Assembly: GCA_003505905.1 (NCBI GenBank)
Contig: DNXM01000100.1
Span: 12,024-19,105, forward strand
DNA: 7,082 bases
DNA from: Oscillospiraceae bacterium
GTDB taxonomy: Bacteria; Bacillota; Clostridia; Oscillospirales; Acutalibacteraceae
Direction: 5' to 3'
Shown here: piece after piece, positions 5,866 to 7,082 of the stretch
How positions within the stretch are numbered: position 1 is the first letter of the stretch
How the letters are laid out: every line of letters begins with the position of its first letter
The notes under the pieces: model-generated
Databases searched by the model: none
Told to the model about the DNA's origin: nothing
The model's input: the letters and a program-made list of their open reading frames with translations, nothing else
Program-made: the position numbers and the translations under genes

Positions 5866-5888
5866 AACTCATCCATGACCGTTAAGCA

Positions 5889-6128
5889 TTATCCTTGACC
5901 GGCGTGCGCTTTAGACATCAAAATCACCGTTTCAACAGTGATTTTTTCGTCCAAGAAAAGTTCAGGACCATCCCCGTCACCGAAAGTAACGGGGAATTTG
6001 AACTTAATGCTTTTAAGAATTCTGCCGTCCGAAAGAGGTTCGGGATAGATTTCTATTCTTTCAATAAAACTATTCATAAACTCTTTCTTTTCGGCATCCG
6101 TGAATTTCTCATACATTATATCAAATAA
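5889..6128 (-). pseudogene. C-terminal remnant of a serine recombinase (site-specific recombinase of an integrative element)
   Basis: The open frame encodes 'LFDIMYEKFTDAEKKEFM', then 'NSFIERIEIYPEPLSDGRIL', 'KSIKFKFPV' and 'TVETVILMSKAHAGQG', ending in TAA. This matches, from memory, the C-terminal tail common to clostridial large serine recombinases: YEKM(T/S)DAEKKEFM..FIERIE.Y.....GR.LKSI.F.FPV......TVETVVL(L/M)S. Recombinase-like sequence continues a few codons upstream of the ATG at 6116 and is then cut by an in-frame TGA (6131-6129). The resolvase catalytic domain, the recombinase domain and the zinc-ribbon region, several hundred residues, are all missing. No Shine-Dalgarno site precedes ATG 6116. 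It is best read as a decayed stump rather than a small gene, although the remaining frame is uninterrupted. It marks past insertion of a mobile element here. Confidence 0.7.
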
Positions 6129-6157
6129 TCAGAGAAATTCATAGGCTTTTTTCTTCG

Positions 6158-6318
6158 GGTCGCCTCTAATCATTCTTCATGGTCGAATCTGCGGCGATTA
6201 TTTCCGCCATATTTCACAAAAATTCTCGACAATACACAAAGGATTCCCTCGAATTTCTGTATCATCTGACGAAAAAATCTCTCACAGATCGCCTTGTGCT
6301 GAATGATTAGAGGTGACC
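6158..6318. repeat. 161-bp segment bounded by 18-bp imperfect inverted repeats (possible MITE-like or degenerate insertion element)
   Basis: The left arm 6158-6175 (GGTCGCCTCTAATCATTC) and right arm 6301-6318 (GAATGATTAGAGGTGACC) are reverse complements with one mismatch (17/18). The interior has no convincing gene; a minus-strand open frame crosses it but shows no recognisable family. Shorter internal pairings exist, such as GCGG/CCGC near 6190-6212 and GGCGAT/ATCGCC. No clear target-site duplication flanks the arms. It lies directly upstream of the recombinase stump. Confidence 0.55.
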
Positions 6319-6574
6319 TTTTTATTTTCAAATCCGCAGGCATAAAAAATGCTTTTGTGCTCGGTAAAGCAGGGCTTCCTCCTGTGTCAGAGGCGAACAA
6401 AAGCTCTCCTTTTCATTATTTTTTCTTTGCTTCGTACGGATAAGAGTACAATATAACTTTTACGAAAATCAAGCAGAATCCACAAATACCGGCAGGAAAT
6501 ACAGAGAAAAGCCGTCAAAAGCAACAAATTGCGAGGGATTGTTTTTGCCAATATTCAAAAAAAAACACGCTAAT
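6319..6574. other. AT-rich intergenic stretch without a recognisable gene
   Basis: Between the inverted-repeat segment and the hairpin upstream of the last gene I see no coding region with family resemblance or a credible start on either strand. Short stem candidates, such as GCAT/ATGC at 6340-6352, are too weak to call. With 5875-6318 this makes about 700 bp of decayed, AT-rich sequence next to the recombinase remnant. Confidence 0.6.
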
Positions 6575-6602
6575 TTATGCAGAATTTTTTTATTCTGCAT
6601 AA
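6575..6602. repeat. Perfect 11-bp hairpin with a six-T loop upstream of the last promoter
   Basis: TTATGCAGAAT (6575-6585), TTTTTT (6586-6591), ATTCTGCATAA (6592-6602). No T-tract follows on the plus strand. On the minus strand a run of nine T begins about 10 nt beyond the stem, so it is not a standard terminator in either direction. It ends 31 bp before the -35 box of the downstream gene and could be an operator or a structural site. Confidence 0.6.
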
Positions 6603-6633
6603 TAACTTGCACATTTTAACCTTCCGTCACCTA

Positions 6634-6662
6634 TTGACTATGTTAGGATAGTGTAATAAAAT
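6634..6662 (+). promoter_or_regulatory. Sigma-A-type promoter of the secreted-protein gene at the right edge
   Basis: -35 TTGACT (6634-6639), a 17-bp spacer, and -10 TAAAAT (6657-6662). It is the best-formed promoter in the window. A leader of about 25 nt contains AAGGAG (6679-6684), 8 nt before ATG 6693. Confidence 0.75.
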
Positions 6663-6692
6663 GAGTTAAATCATACAAAAGGAGAAATGCTT

Positions 6693-7082
6693 ATGAAGAA
6701 AAAACTGTTAAGTATCCTGCTCGCACTGTGTATGGTGCTCTCGGTTGTGCCCTTGGGTGCAATCGCAAGTGCAGGTGAGGGCATCGGCTTCACCTCGGAT
6801 GCCTTCACGGCAACCCTCAACAACGACGGTACGGCAACCCTTACGATTTCCTTTACCGATGAAATCATTTATGCAGATCTTTATGATTCCGATGAAACAC
6901 TGCTATCCCTCAGCCTTGGAGATGGGAACGAACCGTTCTCCTCAAAGACGGAAGCGTTGGATGCCGAAACCGTTAGTTTCATTCAAGAATGCGGCAGTAT
7001 AACCGTTTGCGGTCTTTATTATGACGTAGACGGGGTTGAATATGATTTTGCCAACTCCTTTACCCTCACCATCGGTGAGCCT
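6693..7082 (+). CDS. Secreted protein of unknown function (partial, C-terminus off the right edge)
   Basis: 130 codons are visible and open to the edge. A typical Clostridia Sec signal peptide begins MKKKLLSILLALCMVLS and ends in an A-x-A site (IASA), with likely cleavage after residue 26. The mature start reads 'GEGIGFTSDAFTATLNNDGTATLTISFTD', an alternating Thr-rich pattern suggesting a beta-sandwich of immunoglobulin or fibronectin type. A second unit ('SITVCGLYYDVDGVEYDFA') holds one of two Cys residues. The product is acidic and low in basic residues after the signal peptide, as is usual for extracellular proteins of Gram-positive gut bacteria. Base composition returns here to that of the left part of the window, so the AT-rich scar ends before this gene. 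Its full length, domain repeats and anchor lie outside the window. No family name is assigned. Confidence 0.85.
   Translation, partial: MKKKLLSILLALCMVLSVVPLGAIASAGEGIGFTSDAFTATLNNDGTATLTISFTDEIIYADLYDSDETLLSLSLGDGNEPFSSKTEALDAETVSFIQECGSITVCGLYYDVDGVEYDFANSFTLTIGEP

Noticed and set aside
6340..6356. GCAT-A5-ATGC followed by TTTT as an intrinsic terminator
   Set aside because: A 4-bp stem is too weak, and no plus-strand gene precedes it.
6170..6400. Minus-strand open frame of 76 codons starting at a TTG
   Set aside because: It runs through the inverted-repeat segment, has an unusual start, shows no family resemblance, and its composition fits non-coding AT-rich DNA. It is more likely chance or a decayed fragment.

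Overview
The window looks like chromosomal DNA of a gut-type Clostridia bacterium, probably in or near the Oscillospiraceae. The grounds are Shine-Dalgarno sites of the AGGAGG type, 'MKKKLLSILLALCMVLS'-style signal peptides, an ECF-type vitamin S component, and a DUF6323/DUF6179 gene pair as I recall it from Clostridia. The taxon is an inference; no rRNA or marker gene is present.

Left part (1-1610): a MocR/PdxR-type regulator (GntR winged helix fused to an aminotransferase-like domain) runs off the left edge on the minus strand. It is divergent from a plus-strand S component of an ECF vitamin transporter. The 91-bp divergent region holds a perfect 8-bp inverted repeat with half-site centres 22 bp apart, bracketing the -10 box of the transporter gene. 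The simplest reading is a vitamin-sensing regulator controlling its uptake gene. The regulator appears to have lost two PLP ligands: the Schiff-base lysine is His, and the phosphate-binding Arg position cannot encode Arg. The transporter gene ends in an intrinsic terminator, followed by a nested inverted repeat lying between convergent genes.

Middle part (1714-5774, all minus strand, tightly packed): transcription order is AlbA_2/GHKL-like ATPase/winged-helix regulator, DUF6323, DUF6179, a small secreted protein, and an EamA-type DMT exporter. Junctions are +20, -4 (TTGA overlap with a TTG start), +18 and +16 nt, so this can be one transcript. The first gene is visibly more AT-rich than the rest. 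It has its own good promoter, whose -35 box lies inside a cluster of TGCAAC/GTTGCA repeats, a likely autoregulatory operator.

Right part (5775-7082): an AT-rich, mostly non-coding stretch. It contains the C-terminal stump of a serine recombinase, a 161-bp segment bounded by 18-bp imperfect inverted repeats, and a perfect 11-bp hairpin. It looks like the scar of a decayed mobile element and probably accounts for the arrival of the AlbA_2 gene. A well-formed promoter then drives a secreted protein that runs off the right edge.

No rRNA, tRNA, CRISPR array or known riboswitch was seen.
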